The notes: generated by a model from the sequence alone, not told the origin. A stretch of DNA of 64,000 nt from Proteles cristata cristata (GCA_017311185.1 JAESUZ010004904.1:20445-84444); one strand, 5' to 3'. Positions 44,530-56,490 are shown, counted from the first letter of the stretch. Numbers and translations are program-made.

Positions 44530-45420
44530 TATCCACTCTGAGAGTCCCTCTAATAATTTCATACAGGGCTGGTTTAGGAGTCATGAACACCTTTAGGGTT
44601 TTTTTTCTTTGTTTTTGTTTTTGCTTTTGTTTTTGGTCTTGGAAACATTTTATCTCTCCCCTATTCTGACTAATAGCCTTGATGGATAAAGGATTCGTGG
44701 CCACATCTTTTTCTGATTCAGCAGGTTGAATATATCCTACCACTCTTTCTTGCCTGCCAAATTTCAGTGAACAGGTCTGCTGCTAACCTTATGTGTCTAC
44801 CCTTGTAGGTTTAGAACTTTTTGTTCCTAGCTGCTTTCAGAATCCTCTCTTCATCTTGTATTTTGCAAGTTTCACTATGATATGTCATGGTGTTGACCTG
44901 TTTTTGTTAATTTTAAGGGGAGTTCTCTGTGCCTCTTGGACATGAATGCCTGTTTCCTTCCCTAGATTAGGAACATTTTCAGCCATATTTTTTCAAATAA
45001 ACCTTCTTCCTCATTTTCCCATTCTTCTTCTATTGGGACTCCTATCATACAGACATTCTTTCATTTTATAGAATCACTAAGTTCCCTTAGTCTCCCTTCA
45101 TGATCTAATACTTCCCTTTCCCTCTTTTCAGCTTCATTATTTTCATAATGTTACCTTCTATATTGTCCATCCTCTCCTCTGCTTCTTCAATCCTCATTGT
45201 TACTGTATCCAGTCACTTTTGCATCTCAGTTATAGCATTTTTTTTTTATTTCAGCCTGACTAGCTTTTAGGTTTTTGATTTCTGGATCAAGGGTTTCTCT
45301 GGTGTCTTCTATGCTTTCTTCAAACCCAGTTAGTAGTCTTATGACTGTTGTTCTAAATTCTTGTTCAGATGTATCACTTATATCTTTTTTAAGCAAGTCC
45401 CTAGCTGTGATTTCTTCTTG

Positions 45421-45479
<59 letters not shown>

Positions 45480-45497
45480 ATTCCATCATCTTTTCAT
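44530..45497 (-). pseudogene. ORF1: L1 ORF1 with (CA)n at its start, minus
   Basis: ATG at 45497, then a CA repeat that reads as (His-Thr)n in one frame, then GQEEITARDLLKKDISDTSE and 'LLTGFEESIEDTRETLDPEI'. Downstream are a decayed coiled coil and RRM part (45200-44900), 'NRGEIKCFQDQ' followed by a Lys-Gln repeat, and 'VFMTPKPALYEIIRGTLRVD'. The order is that of L1 ORF1. The microsatellite replaces about 10 codons of the basic N terminus. Confidence 0.82.
45424..45476 (+). repeat. (TG)n microsatellite in L1 ORF1
   Basis: A pure TG run of about 26 units within the first codons of the minus-strand ORF1. The related copy at 25118 has ordinary coding sequence here (FLQKKIQEEV). Confidence 0.97.
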
Positions 45498-47163
45498 TTT
45501 GGTTAAGTTTCTGTCTTTTTTGTGTTTTAAAAGCTTATTATGCTTCTTGAATCCGAGATTAATGCTCTATTAAAAAAGGGTCATATGCTGTTCAGGGTCT
45601 GGTGTATGTTGTGTGAACTCTGCTGTTTTGTTTTGGCTGCTCTTTTCTACTGTTAGTCCTCTGCAGAACTCCTCCTTGCTTGCAGTGTGGATTGTATAGA
45701 CCCTTAAGGAGGTGTGCTTTGATTTGTTGGTTAGAATAAATCTGGAAAAAAAAGTGGGGGGGAGGGAGTCTGACCCAAAAACAAAAAGAGAAAAATAAAG
45801 GAATGAAAAAAACAGGGAATCTAAAACCTTTAAGACTGATTCTAATGAAAAGGAAAGGAGGGGAAAACATGAAGCCTGATCCAAAAAGAAAAAGAGAAAA
45901 GTAAATGAAAGAAACAAGAAATTATATGCCTGATTCCAAAAGAAAAAAAAAAAGGAAGAAAAAAGGGGGAAAAAGTAAGCCTGGTCCTATTTCCACCAGT
46001 ATTGCAGGTGTCATTTTGAAGCACCTGATTTTCAATATATTTGGTGCATGCATACACTTGGTGCTGCTTATGCTAGTCTTCTGGAAGAGAGGTCTGCTGT
46101 GTTGGCAAAGAGTCAGCCTTGCTCCAGTAAATAAGCAGTTGCCAGGCTCAGGGGTTTTGATTTAACGGGGGCCGCCTCCACTTGGGGTTGCTGTGCTGCT
46201 CTCTTAAGTCCCACTACATTGGTGTTGGAGAGAAAATGATGGCACTCCAATCTCTCATCCCTGAACAGGGGATCTCATATCCCTGCTGTTCAGTCAGCTC
46301 TCACAGAAAAACATGGATAGTCAGCTCACCCTGTGACACCACCCTCCTGCATTTTTTTCTTTGGCACTCACCTGGGATTCAAAACTTGAAGTCTTAAAGG
46401 AGCCAGCACAACGCAGACTCACCCCTCTCCTCCAGATTAGAGCTGCTTCACTCTGTGTCTGAAATCCTTTGTCCCAGAAAAAGAGTCCCACGCCTGCACA
46501 GTGCATGGTATCTATGGTGTAGCACCACTAAAAGCAACAACAAGGTTATATTCCCTCTAGGTATACCTCTGTTCCTGCTGATAAAAGGCCTCTTGCTGGT
46601 ACCTACAGCGTCTTGTGTCTTGGAGACACAATATACTCTTTCTCAAAAGTACTCAAGGAAGGGAAAAATTCTCTCCAAGTGCACCCTGGAGATCCCTACC
46701 CCACGCTATACACTCCCAGGCCAGCTCCCTACTTCTCCCCAGAGTGCAGGCATAGATCTGCTCCAGAAAAAGTTATGCACTTTCAAAACCTCAGAGTTTG
46801 AGGTCCAAACACTATGTGCAAAAAAAGCCTGTGACATTTAGTACTTCCCTCTCCCCAGTCTGTAGTCTAGAGAGGTTTTCCTCTTGTGTATGCCACACTC
46901 ACTCAACCCCTCTATCTTTCTCTCCCTTTTGTCTCCCCTCTTGGAAAGGGCTCCTTCCTCTTGATGGAACCACAGGTCTTCTCTGATCCAATTCATTTGC
47001 ATGAACCTCGCACCTGCCACGCTGTCCCCCTCAAACTCAACTCCTTTTGCCAGTCCTCAGATCGATTTCCTGAGTGTTCCAAGTGACCTTAACTCAATAC
47101 AGCTGTGTTTGAGGGCTGAGGAAAGCCCAGGTTCCTCATATTTCTCTGCCATTTTAACTCCTC
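45498..47163 (-). promoter_or_regulatory. 5' UTR of the older minus L1
   Basis: Same architecture as 23480-25117: a 5' end TTAAAATGGCAGAG, a GC-richer outer part (46000-47150) and a pyrimidine-rich part on the L1 strand (45730-45990, seen as A/G-rich on plus). Confidence 0.7.
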
Positions 47164-47234
47164 CTTGAATAAATAAATCTTTAGGATAAATAACAAATAT
47201 AGAATTATTAGTAATTTTTTACTTGGGATTCCCA

Positions 47235-47515
47235 TTTCTCCTCTATTATCTTTACCTCCTTAGTAAAGCCTTTTCTGATCTCTCCACTTTTATAAAGCGT
47301 TAGTTACTTCTTATTCTGATTTCCATATTATTTTGCACATATCTCAATTATATCACATTTCAGACTACATTGTAATTTTTGTAGGCACTCCTATGTCTGT
47401 ACTGGATTGTGAGTTCCTCAAAAACTATAATAAAATATTTGTATCTTCAGTGACTAATGCAGTGGATGGGCCCTGAGAAGTTCTCAGTGAATATTTGTGA
47501 AACAAATTACTGTGA
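47235..47515 (+). mobile_element. L2 3' end fragment
   Basis: AAAGCCTTTTCTGATCTCTCC, TTGCACATATCTCAATTATA, GGATTGTGAGTTCCTCAAAA and CAGTGAATATTTGTGAAAC follow the L2 3' end ('gccttccctgacc ... atgtaagctccatgag ... caataaatatttgttgaa'). Confidence 0.7.
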
Positions 47516-47774
47516 ATTATAGTTGTGCTCATAATACTTATATTCTACTAGCATTGATTTGGTAGCTATTTCACAGTTGAAGGCAAAATGGCACTATGTC
47601 CCAGGAAGAACTGAAATTTTAAAACTATAAAATAGGAAACAAAGCATAATTAATTTTCTATCTAATTACATATATTAGCAAAAAGTTTTATGCTGAGATC
47701 TTTGTAAAGAATTTCTAAAATAAGATTTAAAAGCAGATACACTAGATAAAATAAAAATTGAAAAACTAAACTGT
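47516..47774. other. Unique AT-rich spacer
   Basis: No gene or clear repeat. Confidence 0.5.
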
Positions 47775-47844
47775 AATTAAAAGAGCATAGGGTCTGGAAT
47801 CAAATTAATCTGAATTTGAATTCTGGCTCCACAATTACTAGCTA
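47775..47844 (+). mobile_element. MIR, left part
   Basis: GAGCATAGGGTCTGGAATCA, ATTTGAATTCTGGCTCCACA and ATTACTAGCT match the MIR start ('agcatgg..tggagtcaga ... gaatcctggctctgcca.ttactagct'). It breaks off where an L1 starts and resumes at 58392. Confidence 0.8.
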
Positions 47845-49230
47845 GAGGTTTAGGTAGAGGTGGACGAGTAGTAGGGGGACCCTATGCTTATCTCGTTCCT
47901 CAAACACAACTAGATGAATATCAAATCATTCTGAACACCCATGAAATCAATCTGAGGACAGAAAATAAACTACACAACTAGAGGTAGAAAAGAGGCCACA
48001 TTTAGGAAGGTAGGAGGTGTGGATATGTGATCCAGGGAGGAAAGAATTATGAATGCTGCAGAGGTGATGATGCTCTGATCAGGGGGAGAGAGAGAGATCA
48101 GTGTGCAGATGATTACACAAGAAAAACACCAAAACCATTGACTGAGAAAAAAAGAAGGGCTGATTATTGCAAATTTTTATAAGCAGTGGAGCTCAATGTC
48201 TGACAAAGTATACTTCTTAGAAGTATACTGGGGTGGAGCCTGTGGGCATAGTGGCACTCGTGTTGAGAAGGAAGGAATAGTTAACACTGCCTCTCAGGGG
48301 ACAAAAGAGTTGGCAGGTGCCATTAAGCTGCCCCATTCATTAGCATAGGCACAGAGGTACCTTCTGAGGGCAGCAAGCCAAGATGCTACCTTTATGTTGT
48401 GCTTCACCACAAATTCCAAGCCCCTGCATGTTTGTGTGATTGCCCTTCCAGGGCAAAACAGCACCAGCCACAGCATGGTGAGATCCTCCTCCAGAGGATC
48501 AGCACAGGTACACACTATACCAGGTCCCTCAAATTTGGAGTTCTGAAACCCACCCAGTGTATCTGCGATAAAACACAAGAGCCCTAAACTGCTATCTTAG
48601 CAGATAGCTCAGACACAGACAGGATGGAAGCAACCATCTTGGGATCCCTGGGACACATGAAGGGAAATTATTCACTCTTCCATGAGGGCTTCCTGAACAG
48701 TGGTGGGTAGGAATGTACCTCTGCCGAACAGTGTATACAGATTTCAGTGAACAGCACAGCACCCACAGCGGAGGCTTCAGAATCTTACACCATGCCCTAT
48801 CCCCCTCTACTTGGCAGATGCTTTTTAAATAGAGGAAGTGTTCCTGAGAGCCAGAGCAATAGCAGGTACCTCCCGAAGAAGACCAGTACAAAGTCCTCAC
48901 AGGCATCAAGTTTAGTGACCATAGAGTGCTGCAAAACCTTACCTCTAGAGAAAATTTGATGTAGCCTCTTTTAACAAGCAGACCAAAACACACCTAATTA
49001 AAATTGGCCACATGCTGGAAAAGGTCCAAATACTCCTCACTGCAGACAAAGAGAAACTCAGAAGAAGACTGGCCTGAGGTAAAGAGCAGCCAAATCACAA
49101 CAGCAAAGTCCACAGAGCATACACCAGAAACACTTCCTGAAGTGCAAGTGTCTGGTGTGTATATGACATATTCCTAAATACTCATTACTCTCAGAAGCAG
49201 GAAATATAACATGCTTTCATAACACAGAGA
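47845..49230 (+). promoter_or_regulatory. 5' UTR of copy Q
   Basis: About 1.4 kb with text related to the other L1 5' UTRs (CCTCAAACACAACTAGATG, AAATCATTCTGAACACCCAT). No coding frame of note. The short frames here are chance. Confidence 0.65.
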
Positions 49231-49372
49231 AGACAGAAATCTAGACAAAACACCAAATTGAGGAATTCATCCTAAAGGAAAGAACAAGAAAAAGTCAAGC
49301 CAAGGACCTAATCAAAACAGATAGAAGTAATATGCCTGAACTAGAATTTAAAACAACAACAATAAAGGGGTC
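49231..49372 (+). pseudogene. ORF1: L1 ORF1 N-terminal remnant
   Basis: It reads like 'RNSS*RKEQEKVK', 'DLIKTDRSNMPELEFKTTT', matching only the first about 45 residues of ORF1. The rest of ORF1 and the start of ORF2 are deleted. Confidence 0.7.
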
Positions 49373-50233
49373 ATTCCATGAAGAAAATCTACAATTGTAA
49401 ATATTTGTGCTCTCAATATGAGGCCACCAAATATATAAATCAATTAATAACATACATTAAGATTTTAATTGATAACACAATAATAGTAGGGGGTTTAAAA
49501 AATCCACTTATAGCAACGGACAGATCATCGAAGCAGAAAATCAACAAGGAAATAACGACTTTGAATGACACACTGGACCAGATGGATTTAATAGATAAAT
49601 TCAAAACATTTCACCATAAAGCAGCAGACTACCCATTATTTTCAAGGGTACATGGGACATTCTCCAGAATAGATCATATACTGGATCACAAACAGGGCCT
49701 CAACAAACACAAAATGATTGAGATTATACCGTACATAATTTCTGGCCACAAAACTAGAAAATTTGAAGTCAACCACAAGAAAATTTTTGGAAAGATCACA
49801 AATATATGGAGGTTAAAGAACATCCTACTAAAGAATGAATGGAAAAATAATAAAATTAAATGATCAATAATGAAATACATGTAAATCAGTGAAAATGGAG
49901 ACATGACAGTCCAAAACTTTTGGGATGCAGCAAAAGTGGTCATAAGAGGGAAGTATAGATCAATATAGGCCTACCTCAAGAAGCAAGAATAGTCTCAAAT
50001 ACAAAACCTAACCTTATATCTGAAGGAGCTGGAAAAGGAACAGCAAATAAATCATAACTCCAGCAGAATAGAGAAATAATAAATATTAGAGAAGAAATAA
50101 ATGGCACATAGAGATGAACAAACAAAGAAAAAAACAGTAGAACAATGAAATTAGGAGTTGGTCTTTCAAAGGATTAATAAAATTGATTAAACTCTAGCCA
50201 CACTTATCAAACTAAAAGTGAAAGGACTGAAAT
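49373..50233 (+). pseudogene. ORF2: L1 ORF2 endonuclease and linker, left part
   Basis: The stretch 49378-49863 is open for 161 aa: 'INQLITYIKILIDNTIIVGG', 'TTLNDTLDQMDLIDKFKTFH', 'HGTFSRIDHILDHKQGLNKH', 'WRLKNILLKNEW'. The catalytic GDFN reads GGLK and SDH reads SGH, so nuclease activity is excluded even though the frame is open. The linker with stops follows to 50233. Confidence 0.87.
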
Positions 50234-50539
50234 GCACAAATCAGCTCTCTAAAAGTATAAAAAGATTGAGATCATACCATACATATTTTCAGAACACAAT
50301 GCTATGGAACTTGAAGTCAACCACAAGAAAAAATTGGAAAGACCATGAATACTTGGAGATTAAAGAACATCCTACTAAAGAATTAATGGGTTAACCAAGA
50401 AATTAAAGAGGAAATTAAAAAGTACATGGAAGCAAATGAAAATGAAAACATGACAGCCAAATCCCCTGGAATGCAGCCAAGGTGGTCATAAGAGCGAAGT
50501 GTATGGCAATCCATGCCTTCCTAAAGAAGGAAGAAATGT

Positions 50540-50754
50540 AGGGGCGCCTGGGTGGCTCAGTCCATTAAGCGTCCGACTTTGGCTCAGGTCATAATTTCAC
50601 GGTTCATGGATTTGAGCCCCACACCGGGTTCTGTGCTGACAGCTCAGAGCCTGGAGCCTGTTTCAGACTCTGTGTCTCCCTCTCTCTCTGCCCCTCCCCT
50701 CTTCATGCCTTGTCTCTCTCTGTCTCAGAAATAAACTATTAAAAAATTTTTTTA
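50540..50754 (+). mobile_element. CAN-SINE, plus
   Basis: Head AGGGGCGCCTGGGTGGCTCAG. The body is GTGCTGACAGCTCAGAGCCT, without the extra 'TGCC' of the youngest type. TSD AAAGAAGGAAGAAATGT/AAAGAAGGAAGAAGTAT lies at 50523-50539 and 50755-50771. Confidence 0.95.
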
Positions 50755-50895
50755 AAAGAAGGAAGAAGTATCAAATACATAACCCAACCTTACATCTGAA
50801 AGGCTTGGAAAATGAACAACAAATAAAGCCACAAACCAGCAGAAGTAGGGAAAAAATAAGGATGAGAGCAGAAAATAATGATATTGAAATTAAAA

Positions 50896-50953
50896 AAATA
50901 TATATATATTTTTGCATATTTATATATGTATATATTGCATATATATATATAAT
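50896..50953 (+). repeat. TA-rich low-complexity tract
   Basis: AATATATATATATTTTTGCA followed by two more TATATA runs, expanded within the ORF2 linker. Confidence 0.85.
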
Positions 50954-51726
50954 CAGACAAGATCAATGAAAACAGAACCTGGTTCTTTGAAAGAAATAAC
51001 AAAATTGATAAATGTCTAGCCAGATTTATTAAAAAGAAAAAAAGGAAATGACCCAAATAAATAAAATCATGAATGAAAGAAGGATCACAACCAACAATGC
51101 AGAAACACAAAAAATAAAAAGAGAATATAATAAGAAATTATATGCCAACAAATTGGGAGATCTGCAAGAAATGGACAAATTCCTAGGAACATACAAGTTA
51201 CTAAGATAAATTGAATCAGTAATCAAAAATCTCCCAACAGACAAGAGTCGAGGGCCGGATCGCTTTCCAGGTGAGTTCTACCAGCTATTAAAAGAAGAGT
51301 TAATAGCTATTCTTTTGAAGCTGTTCCAAAAAATTGAAATGGAATGAAAACTTACAGATTCATTCTATGAGGCGAGCATCACCATAATCATGAAAACAGA
51401 CAAAAATCCCACTAAAAAGAAAAGCTACAAAAATAAATAAATAAAAAGGAAAAATACAGACCAATTTCCCTGATGAACATGGACGCAAAAATATGCAACA
51501 AGACACTAGCCAAATGAATCCAACAATACACTGAAAGAATTATACACCACAATCAAGTGGGATTTATTCCTGGGCTACAGGGCTGGTTCGAATCCACAAA
51601 TCAATTAATGTGATACATCACATTAACAAAATAAAGGATAAGAACAACATGGTCTTTTCAAAAAATACCAAAAAAATATTTGACAAAATACGGCATCGTT
51701 TCTTAATAAAAACCATCAAGGAGGAT

Positions 51727-51937
51727 GGGGCGCCGGGGTGGCTTAGTCGGTTACGCGTCCGACTTTCGCTTAGGTCATGATCTCGCGGTTCGTGGGTTCG
51801 GGCCCTGCATCAGGCTCTGTGCTGACTGCCAGCTCAGAGCCTGGAGCCTGTTTCAGTCTGTGACTCCCTCTCTCTCTGACCCTCCCCTGCTCACGCTGTC
51901 TCTCTCTCTCCTAGAAATAAACAAAACATTTAAAAAA
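51727..51937 (+). mobile_element. CAN-SINE, young felid subfamily, plus
   Basis: GGGGCGCCGGGGTGGCTTAG head, CTGACTGCCAGCTCAGAG body, tail AAACAAAACATTTAAAAAAA. TSD-like ATCAAGGAGGAT and ATCAAGGTGGTA. Confidence 0.95.
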
Positions 51938-52049
51938 AATCAAGGTGGTACAGATAGAAGGAATATACCTCAAGATCATAGAGGCTATATATGAAAGACA
52001 CACAGCTAATATCATCCCCATTGGGGAAAAACTGAGAGCATTCCCCCTA

Positions 52050-52315
52050 ATGTTTTCCTTTTTCTTAAGTTTATTTATTTTTATTTACAGTGCAAGAGCG
52101 AGAGAGAGAGCATGCATGTGTGCATATGGGGGGGAGAGAGAGAGAGAGAGAGAGAGAATCTCAAGTGGGAGGTACAGAGACAGAAAGAGAGCCCAATCAG
52201 GCTCCCTGCTATCATCATGAAGCCCAATGTGAGGCTTCAGCCCACAAACCATGAGATCATGACCTGAGCTGAAATCAAGAGTAGGACACCTAACCAACTG
52301 AGCAATCTCAGCACC
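52050..52315 (-). mobile_element. CAN-SINE, older, minus
   Basis: Reverse orientation with an expanded GA tract (52091-52155). The head ends GGTGCTGAGATTGCTCAGTT on minus. TSD CTGAGAGCATTCCCCCTAA and CTGAGAGCTTTCCTCCTAA lie at about 52030 and 52317. Confidence 0.92.
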
Positions 52316-53196
52316 CTGAGAGCTTTCCTCCTAAGTTCAGGAAAACAACAGGGATGTCCACTCTCACCACTGTTGTTCCACATAGTACTGGAAGTCCGAG
52401 TCTCAGCAATCAGACAATAAAAAGAAATAAAAGGCACCCAAATTGGCAAGAAAGTCAAGCTTTCATTCTTTGTGGATGACATGACACTCTCTGTGAAACA
52501 CCTTAAAGACTCCACCAAAAACTGCTAGAACTGATATATGAATTCAGCAAAGTCATAAGATATAAAATCAATTTACAGAAATATGTTGCATTTCTATATA
52601 CCAGTAATGAAGCAGCAGAGAGAGAAATCAAGGAATCGATCCCATTACAATCACACCAAGAACTATAAAATACCTAGGAATAAACCTAATCAAAGAGGTA
52701 AAAGATGTCATTGCTGAAAACTATAGAAAGCTTATGAAAAAAATTGAATAAGACACCAAGAAATGGAAAAACATTCTATGCTCATGGATTGGAAAAACAC
52801 ATATTGTTAAAATGTCAATATAACCCAAAGCAATCTACATATTCAGTGCAATCCCTATCAAACTGACACCAGCATTCTTCACAGAGTTATAACAATTCTA
52901 AATACCCAAAATAAAGTTGAAAACGAAAGCCAAAGCTGGAGGAATCACAATTCCAGCCTTCAAGCTATATTGCAAAGCTGTAAGCAAGAAGACAGTATGG
53001 TTCCAGCACAAAATAAAGAGACACATAGATCAATGGAACAGAATAAGAACACAGAAATGGACCGACAAATGTATGGCCAACTAATCTTCAACAAAACAGG
53101 AAGGAATATCCAATGGAAAAAAGACAGTCTCTTTAGTAAATGGAATTAGTAAAACTGACCGTGACATGCAGAAGAATGAACCTGGACCACTTTCTT

Positions 53197-53413
53197 TTTA
53201 AAAAAAAAATTTACATTCATTTATTTTTGAGAGACAGAGAGAGACAGCACACAAGTGGGGGAGGAGCAAAGAGAGAGGGAGACACAGAATCTGAAGCAGC
53301 CTCCAGGCTCTGAGCTGTCAGAACAGAGCTGACACAAGGCTGAAACTCACAAACCATGAGATCATCAACTGAGCCAAAGTCGAACGCTTAACCGACTGAG
53401 TCAGTCAGGCTCC
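53197..53413 (-). mobile_element. CAN-SINE, older, minus
   Basis: Reverse orientation: A-rich tail at 53197, GA tract, GCCTCCAGGCTCTGAGCTG, head ending CTGACTGAGTC. A perfect 16-bp TSD, CCTGGACCACTTTCTT, lies at 53181-53196 and 53414-53429. Confidence 0.96.
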
Positions 53414-54235
53414 CCTGGACCACTTTCTTACACCATACACAAAAATAAACTCAAAATGGATTAAGGACCTAAATGTAAGACAAGAAACCATCAAAATCCT
53501 AGAGGAGAACACAGGCAGCAATGTCTGTGACCTTGGCTGCAACAACTTGTTACTAGACATGTGTCTAGAGGCAAGGGAATCAAAAGCAAAAATGAACTTG
53601 GGACCTCATCAAGACAAAAATCATCTTCAGAGCAAAAGAAACATCAATTAAAGTAAAAGACAACCAACGGAATGAGAGAAGATGTTTGGAAATGCCATAT
53701 TGGATAAAGGGTTCGTTTCCAAAATCTATAAAGAACTCATCAAACTCAACACCCAAAAACAAGTAATACAGTGAAGAAATGGGTAAAAGACATGAATAGA
53801 CCCTTTTCAAAAGATATACAGGTGATTAACACATGCATGAGGAGATGCTCAACATCACTCATCATCAAGGAAATACAAATCAAAACCAAAATGAGATACT
53901 CCCTCACACCTGTCAGAATGGCTAAAATGAACAAATTGGGAAACAACAGATTTTGGCAATGATGTGAGAAATGGGAACCCTTTTGCACTGCTGGTGAGAA
54001 TGCGAACTGGTACAGTAATTCTGGAAAACAGAATGGAGTTTCCTCCAAAAATTAAAAATAGAGCTACTCTACAACCCAGCAATTGCACTACTAGGAATTT
54101 ATCCAAAGAATACAAAGGTGCTGATTTGAAAGGGCACATTCATCCCAATTTTTATAACAGTACTATCAACAATACCAAAATTATGGGAAACGCCCAAATA
54201 TCCATTAACTGATGAATGGATAAAGAAGATGTGGT

Positions 54236-54257
54236 ATGTATATATATATATATATAA
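54236..54257 (+). repeat. (TA)n in L1 ORF2
   Basis: A short TA run just before AATGGAATATATTGG. It is the same ORF2 position as the (CA)n at 30414. Confidence 0.9.
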
Positions 54258-55817
54258 TGGAATATATTGGCAATAAAAAAATGAAATTTCCATTTGCAAC
54301 AACATGGATGGAACTAGAGTATATTATGCTAAGTGAAATAAGTCAGTCAGAGAAAGATAAATATATAATTCCACTCATATGTGGAATTAAGAAACAAAAC
54401 AGATGAACATAGAGGAAGGAAAGAGAAATAAGATAAAATCAGAGGAGGAGGCAATCCTTAAGAGATTCTTAAAATAGAGAGCTTAGCAAACTGAGGGTTG
54501 CTGGAGGGGTGTTGGCCTAAATGGGTGATAGGCATTAAGGAGGCACTTGTTGGGATGATCATGGGGTGTTATATGTAAGTGATGAATCACTAAATTTTAC
54601 TGAAATTTTAAAAAAGTGAAAGGACTCAAATAAAATCATAGAAGAGGAATGATCACAATGAACATCACAGAAATATAATCATAAGAAAATATTATGAAAA
54701 AATATATTCCAACAAATTGTGCAAACTAGAAGACATAGAAAAATTACTAGAAACATATAAGCTACCAAAACTGAAACACAAAGAAATAAAATATTAACAG
54801 ACCCATGACTTGTAAATAAATTGAGTCAGTAATAAAATATTACCCAACAAACAAAAATCCAAGGCCAGATACTTTCCATGGGAATTCTACCAGACATTTA
54901 ATGAAGAGTTAATGCCTTCTCAAACTGTTCCAAAAAAATAGGAATGGAAAGAAAACTACTAAGCTTGTTCTAGAAGTGTCACAATACCTTGATTCTAAAA
55001 ACAGACTAAGAAAACTATAGGCTAATATCTCTGATGAATATAGATACAAAAATTCTCAACCAGGTAAAAACATTACATAAAAACACTAATTTATTCCAAC
55101 ATTACATTGAAAGAATTATTCACTAGGATCTAATGGGATTTAATCCTGGGCTGCTACAGGAGTTTGATATTTGCAAGTCAATCAACGTGATCCAACACAT
55201 TAATAAAAAGAAACAATAAGAATCATATGATCCTATCAGTAGATACAGAAAAAAATATCATTTGGCACAATACAGCACCTATTCTTGAGAAAACCCTCAA
55301 TAAAGTAGGGTTAGAGGGAACATACCTCAACATCATAAAGGCAATCTATGAAAATCCCTGTGCTAATATCAACCTCAATGAGGAAAAAGTGACAGGTTTT
55401 CTTCTCTGGTGAGGAACAAGACAAAGATGTTCAGTCTCAAAACTACTATTTAGCATAATACTGGAAGACCCAATCTCAGCAATGAGACAACAAAAGAAAA
55501 TGAAAGTCATTCAAATTCGCAAGGAATAAGTCAAACTTTCACTATTCTCAGGTGATATGATACTCCATGTACAAAGACTCCACCAAGAATTGCTAGAATT
55601 GATATAGGAATTCAGTAAAATCGCAGTCAATATACAGAAACCTGTTGCATTTGTATACACCAATAATGAAGGCACAGAAAAATCAGGAATCAATCCCATT
55701 TTCAATTGTACCAAAAACCGTAAGAAATCTAGGAATAAACCTAATCAAATTGGTAGAAGATCTATATTCTGAAAACTATAAAACACTTATGAGGAAAATT
55801 TAAGATGACACAAAAAG

Positions 55818-56028
55818 GGGAGCCTGGGTGGCTCAGTAGGTTAAGCATCTGACTTTGGCTCCAGTTATGATCTCATGGCCCATGAATTTGAGCCCCACGT
55901 TCGGCTCTGTGCTAACAGCTCAGACCCTGGAACCTGCTTCAGATTTTGTATCTCTGTCTCTCTCTTCTCCTCCCCTGCCCACACTTTGTCTCTCTCTCTC
56001 TCAAAAATAAACATTTAAAAAACTTTGA
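55818..56028 (+). mobile_element. CAN-SINE, older, plus
   Basis: Head GGGGAGCCTGGGTGGCTCAG, body GTGCTAACAGCTCAGACCCT, tail AAAAATAAACATTTAAAAAA. TSD AGATGACACAAAAA/AGATAACACAAAAA lies near 55804 and 56029. Confidence 0.94.
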
Positions 56029-56150
56029 AGATAACACAAAAAATGGGAAAACATTCCATGCTCAGGGACTGGAATAATAAATATTGTTCAAATGTCTCTA
56101 CTACCCAAAGCAATTTACACATTTAATGCAATCCCCATCAACTTAGCATT

Positions 56151-56257
56151 TAGAAACCTGGCTGGCTCCATCAATGGAGCACATGACTCTTTATCTTAGG
56201 GTTGTAAGTTTCACTCCCACGTTGGATGTGGAGTTTACTTAAAAATAAAAATCTTTT
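56151..56257 (+). mobile_element. Short CAN-SINE shared with copy A
   Basis: CCTGGCTGGCTCCATCAATGG, TTTATCTTAGGGTTGTAAG, CCCACGTTGGATGTGGAG and TTTACTTAAAAATAAAAATC: the same short SINE type, ORF2 position and flanking TSD (before: ACTTAGCATT; after: ATTACCACCAGCATTTTT) as at 11069-11165. It is followed immediately by another SINE. Confidence 0.85.
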
Positions 56258-56490
56258 TGGGGTGCCCGGGTAGCTCAGTCATTTAAGTGTCCAACTTTGG
56301 CACAGGTAATGATCTCACAGTTCATGGGTTCAAGCTGCACGCTGGGCTCTCTGCTGACAGCTCAGAGCCTGGAGCCTGCTTTCGATTCTGTGTCTCCCTC
56401 TCTCTCTGTTCCTCCCCCTCTCATACACTGTCTCTCTGTCTTTCTCTCTCTGTCTTTTTCTCAAAACTAAAAGACTAAAAAAACATTTTT
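56258..56490 (+). mobile_element. CAN-SINE, older, plus, in the tail of the short SINE
   Basis: GGGGTGCCCGGGTAGCTCAG head, GCTGACAGCTCAGAGCCTGG body, long CT tract. TSD AAATAAAAATCTTTTT/AAATAAAAATATTTTT comes from the short SINE's own tail. Confidence 0.93.

Larger units (their letters stand above)
43413..47163 (-). mobile_element. Older L1, minus, 5' UTR to endonuclease
   Basis: The 5' end is near 47163 (GGAGTTAAAATGGCAGAG on the minus strand). The 5' UTR runs to 45498, ORF1 45497 to about 44530, and ORF2 from 44447 to 43413, where it stops after 'VWRLNNILL'. The younger L1 abuts it there. The rest of this older L1 is not found on the far side of the younger one. It shares its subfamily with 23480-30815. 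Confidence 0.85.
47845..50233 (+). mobile_element. Old L1 (copy Q), left part
   Basis: The 5' UTR starts GGTGGACGAGTAGTAGGGGG and runs to about 49230. A 130-base ORF1 N-terminal remnant (to about 49372) jumps straight into the ORF2 endonuclease. The element is inserted in a MIR (TSD ACAATTACTAGCTA at 47831-47844, diverged copy at 58392-58405). It is cut at 50233 by a younger L1 and resumes at 54632. Confidence 0.87.
50234..54390 (+). pseudogene. ORF2: L1 ORF2 of the nested element
   Basis: Endonuclease end (SEHN), linker, RT and C-terminal parts are all present but broken. RT motifs include '[12 protein letters not shown]'-like decay near 51560. FADD reads FVDD ('LSFFVDDMTLS', 52459-52490). 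'[16 protein letters not shown]' is near 53060, and '[20 protein letters not shown]' (53771-53962) leads into the knuckle region. 'YWQ*KNEISICNNMDGTRVY' precedes the end near 54390. The missing start is due to 5' truncation. Confidence 0.85.
50234..54611 (+). mobile_element. 5'-truncated L1 nested in copy Q
   Basis: It begins inside the endonuclease (HKSALSKYKKIEIIPYIFSE) and runs to a 3' UTR ending CACTAAATTTTACTGAAATTT. A 20-bp TSD with one mismatch lies at 50214-50233 and 54612-54631 (AAAGTGAAAGGACT core), proving a nested insertion. Four SINEs are inserted in it. Confidence 0.95.

Noticed and set aside
45226..45489. Protein with (HT)n repeat
   Set aside because: The repeat is a TG microsatellite inside a broken L1 ORF1.
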